Origin: Tyto alba
Lineage: Eukaryota; Chordata; Aves; Strigiformes; Tytonidae
Direction: 5' to 3'
Assembly: GCF_018691265.1 (NCBI RefSeq)
Contig: NW_024881261.1
Span: 25,507,374 to 25,571,373, forward strand
DNA length: 64,000 bases
The translations under genes and the position numbers were made by a program. Below the pieces are notes generated by a model. That model worked only from the letters and a program-made list of their open reading frames with translations. It was not told where the DNA came from and did no database searches. The stretch's first letter is position 1. Each line of letters begins with the position of its first letter. Shown in pieces: positions 60,743 through 64,000 of the stretch.

Positions 60743-63700
60743 AGGTATTTTGGCATATGGAAGAACTTTGTGAAACATCCATAGCAAAGCTTTATTTGCA
60801 TGATATTTTATTTATTGATGGTTAGTGGAAATGGCTTGAAGCAGGAAGAGTTCTTATGCATCAACATCCAAATTACCAACTCCAGAAAAAAAAGTGTTGA
60901 TTGTAGTTTTTTTAGTCGTGACTAAGCGATTTCTTGTGTGCTTATGGGACCATGAAGCATCTCATTCAAGGCTTTCCCGTTGAATTTGAAAAACAGCATA
61001 CTTGGCATTTCTTCCTTTGTCACTCTTGTGTGTTCAACTAGTATTTGGAAAGAATTTGAAGGTTGGTATATGACTGTACCAGGAAATCACAAGGCACCTC
61101 CAGAACTATCCAGAGATGAGCTCCAATGCTGGCTTTTCCCTCCTTCATAGTAATACAATTGCTCACTATCACCAAGGAATAGGTAAAAAAACAGTGTATG
61201 TGTGTAAGCTTAAAATAGCATTGGTTTAATGTATGCTGTTCAGTCCCCTCAAATTTTATGTTTGTTATCATAGTAGAAGACTTGAGTGAAATATGCCAAG
61301 AGAATGTTCAGGAAACGCTCTGTCTAAAGTTATTAAGAACATGAGGATAATGACATCCCATTATAAACTCTGAAGAGCAGTATGGACAAAAGACCTAAGG
61401 GCTGCTGCTTGTGTTTTCTCCTTTTTTCTTTTTTTCTCTCAAGTGTGTGAATTCATGCTAAATTATATAGTGCCAGATCAAGATGCTGCTTGATTCCATA
61501 TGTTGTCAGTGTATTTTTACCCAGATTAAAGCAGGTATTTACACCAAAACCACCTCACACTGCTACAACTACCATTTTTTTTAACACATACAGATATATT
61601 CTGTAATAGATTTGTATCACTGTTCATTCCATTGCAATATTTATTCTTAGCAAATCTGAGTACTGATGAGTTGGAACAAAGATTTGATTGTACAGTTACT
61701 ATCCACTGACTTTTGACTTCCTTACGAGTTGACATTTGGCTCTTGACTGTTAGTATCACAAAGTAGATATTAACTATGTTTAGTCCCCTTTAAAACAGCA
61801 TGCCCCCGATACACCAATGCAACACTGTGGCTGTGTTCTACTTCTCACTGTATGTATTAAGACCATGCAGAAGCAATATTGTTTCTATAGTTCTCATTTG
61901 CTGTAGGTTTCTTTTTTTTTTTTTTTTTTTTTTAATCCAATTCACAACTTCAAGCTGATGAATTTTGCAGCTGTCATTATTATACAAACAAGCTTGTGGA
62001 AAAGCAATGCAAGGCTGAACTAGCAGCAAGCATATGGAGTGTTCATTTTGGAGTGGTAGATGGGAAAGAATGCAAGGCTGTGTTTTCCCTCTGGGATTGT
62101 CAAGAAAGGTAGAGCCCTCCAAGAGAGAATCCACAAGCACAGCAGATCAAAGTGTGTTTGTGACTGGAATGCCCTAGGGTTAGTGCAGTGTGAGGTGTAG
62201 CTTGGCAAATCACCATGCTTACAAACAAAAGAGTGTACTATATTCAAATCTTCCTCCAAGCGTTTCAGCATTTCAAAATGACAAATTATTGTTTTTGTTA
62301 TTTCTGCATTTGGAATTGTTTATGCATTTCAAATGATCTGTAAAGTGAATTGTGTGCACTCAACAAACTTCTTTAAAGTAGGCGGGTTGGAAAAAGCAAT
62401 GCAGTCACATTAAATGCCAAGTATTCTGCTCTTCATTCAGTTAGACAAACAGTAGCCTAAAAAATGGCAGTGTATTAAATTGATATAATGACAAGAATTC
62501 ATATAGTATACTGTAGATGGGAAGAGGAATAATGCAGTGTCTTTGAACTAATGTAACGCACTTTGATCTGCTATACATGAAAAATCAAATATACCTGTAT
62601 TTGTGATCATTCCAAACAGAGTCACAATATGGTAAATGCAGTTCTTACAACCTACTGTTTAATTTTAAAGACTGATCTATTTCATCTATGCACCATTTTG
62701 TAAAAATAAGTATAAAAACATTTTTGTTTGTTTGAATTGGACCTGTACTGAAGATTTCACAACAATGTCTCATTGCTGATATGTGTATTGAACAGAAAGA
62801 TTAATGGAATATATGATGACTTGAGGGTTTTAAATTATTCATTTGATGAAGGCATGTTCTTTTATGGAGGGGAAAAGCCTACTTTTTCTATATTTAACAA
62901 ACATTCACATTTTTAAAACGATAGCCGTTTCAAGGTTGTATTTTTGGCACAAGGGAATCATGTTGGAAGATAAAAGATAAAACACTCCAATGTATTAAAC
63001 ATAGGAACTTAATTGTCCAAGAGTGCCAATGAAATAGCAGGATTTTGTTAATTATTTTTTATCAGAATCAGGTGATCTGGGTTTTTCAGAGAGGCCTTTC
63101 TCTCTTGAAGTTTTCCAAAGTGCATTATTATTAGGATTGGATTGTAATACCCTCATATTTGCTAGTACCTTATTTCAGAAGTGGTTTCACTTGAAATCAG
63201 CAGATACTAAATGGAGGGTAAGATATCATTGCTTGAGGTTATTCATATTACAGTCACAATTCAGCCCATAAAGTTAGTCATGGCTTAAGACCCTGACCCT
63301 CCCCACTTATTTTTTCCTTTTTTGTTTTTCTTTTTTTTTTTTTTTTTTTAAGGACTGTTATTGTTCTAGTCCATAATTAGATCAGCAACAGGTCTTTGCC
63401 ATAAAATGTTAAAATTAAATTGATACATCATATCAGACACTATTACTATTGTTTAAATTACCTAGATTGATAAAACAGATGTAGTACAGGATATCACCTC
63501 ACAATACTTTTTGCTTTCTCTAAAGTTAGAGGAAAACTTTATTAATGGGAAGAAAATGTATTTTGTGGTGATTTTTTTTACTACAGAGTTAGTAACTGTA
63601 TCAATTTTAACAAGTTCTATTATACTATTTGAAGTTCGCTATTAAAATAGGAAACAATAAGGGAGATAAGAGTTAATATCTCAAGCAAAATCTTACTCTG

Positions 63701-64000
63701 TTATTGTCTTGCACAATTGACTATAGTGTGGTCTCCATACTTGAAAACTGCAGCCACATTTACTAGCATATTTGTCACCTTGAAAAGTCCAGCTGAGTAC
63801 AGCAGTTGTGACAGTGCAGCCTCACTTGATGCCTTGTGGAGTAAGTGGAGGAACTCTGAAAGCGTTGGAAGGAAGGAATGTAGCTTATGAGTTCATAATT
63901 CTCTTAATTAGTATTTCTTCAATCATGTCATATCAATGATGAAGTGTATCCTATCAGATAGTGATAAAAATATTGTTTGTGAAATAACTTATTTCTCTAT
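60743..64000. other. Non-coding stretch with T22 and T19 runs
   Basis: Unique AT-rich sequence to the end of the window. T22 at 61912-61933 and T19 at 63331-63349. Minus-strand frames over the T22 run contain Lys strings and are artefacts. Confidence 0.55.

Noticed and set aside
5194..60801. About ten perfect POU octamers (either strand) across the window
   Set aside because: A rough expectation for AT-rich DNA is four to five; the excess is too small to claim. Only the two within motif clusters were kept.
1..64000. Bacterial-style operons, CRISPR arrays, phage or toxin systems
   Set aside because: The avian CR1 and LTR elements, lack of long frames and vertebrate composition exclude a prokaryotic source; no regularly spaced direct repeats were seen.

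Overview
This 64 kb window looks like non-coding nuclear DNA from a bird. The avian call rests on three elements. One is a 5'-truncated CR1 LINE 3' end (43119-43258) with the bird-type ATTCTGTG-like terminal octamers. The other two are solo LTRs of the bird endogenous retrovirus L type (43855-44856 and 53116-53716, both minus strand). The DNA is AT-rich, interspersed repeats are sparse, and G/T-rich simple repeats recur, all of which fit an avian gene desert or a very large intron. I recognise no protein-coding exon, rRNA, tRNA or CRISPR array. The longest open frames are two opposite 205-codon frames, and both overlap the first LTR. The other frames are at most 130 codons, most begin at non-ATG codons, and none shows a recognisable domain.

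Layout. 1-28 kb is mostly unique AT-rich sequence. It carries T- and G/T-rich simple repeats and several blocks that keep CpG dinucleotides and dense homeodomain, POU or FOX-like motifs; I list these as candidate conserved non-coding elements (about 705-960, 2605-2880, 9840-10110, 19330-19500, 20222-20480, 21650-21850, 24390-24910). 28-43 kb holds an old amniote CR1-like remnant on the minus strand (28345-28690), a small perfect hairpin (30668-30694), a GC-richer patch (37223-37500) and a probable 5S-rRNA-derived SINE remnant (41225-41330). 43-54 kb is the repeat-richest part, with the young CR1 fragment, the two LTRs and a second old CR1-like remnant on the plus strand (48180-48305). 54-64 kb returns to unique sequence with T-rich tracts.

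The plus strand is T- and G-rich: three 60-base lines counted by hand all have T>A and G>C, and ten T runs of 15 or more stand against two A runs. In vertebrates this asymmetry is typical of the sense strand of transcribed DNA. The window may therefore be intronic to a gene read left to right, and both LTRs would then lie antisense to it, the orientation usually tolerated in introns. This is inference. I found no convincing new biological system; the most useful leads are the candidate regulatory blocks and the fossil repeats.
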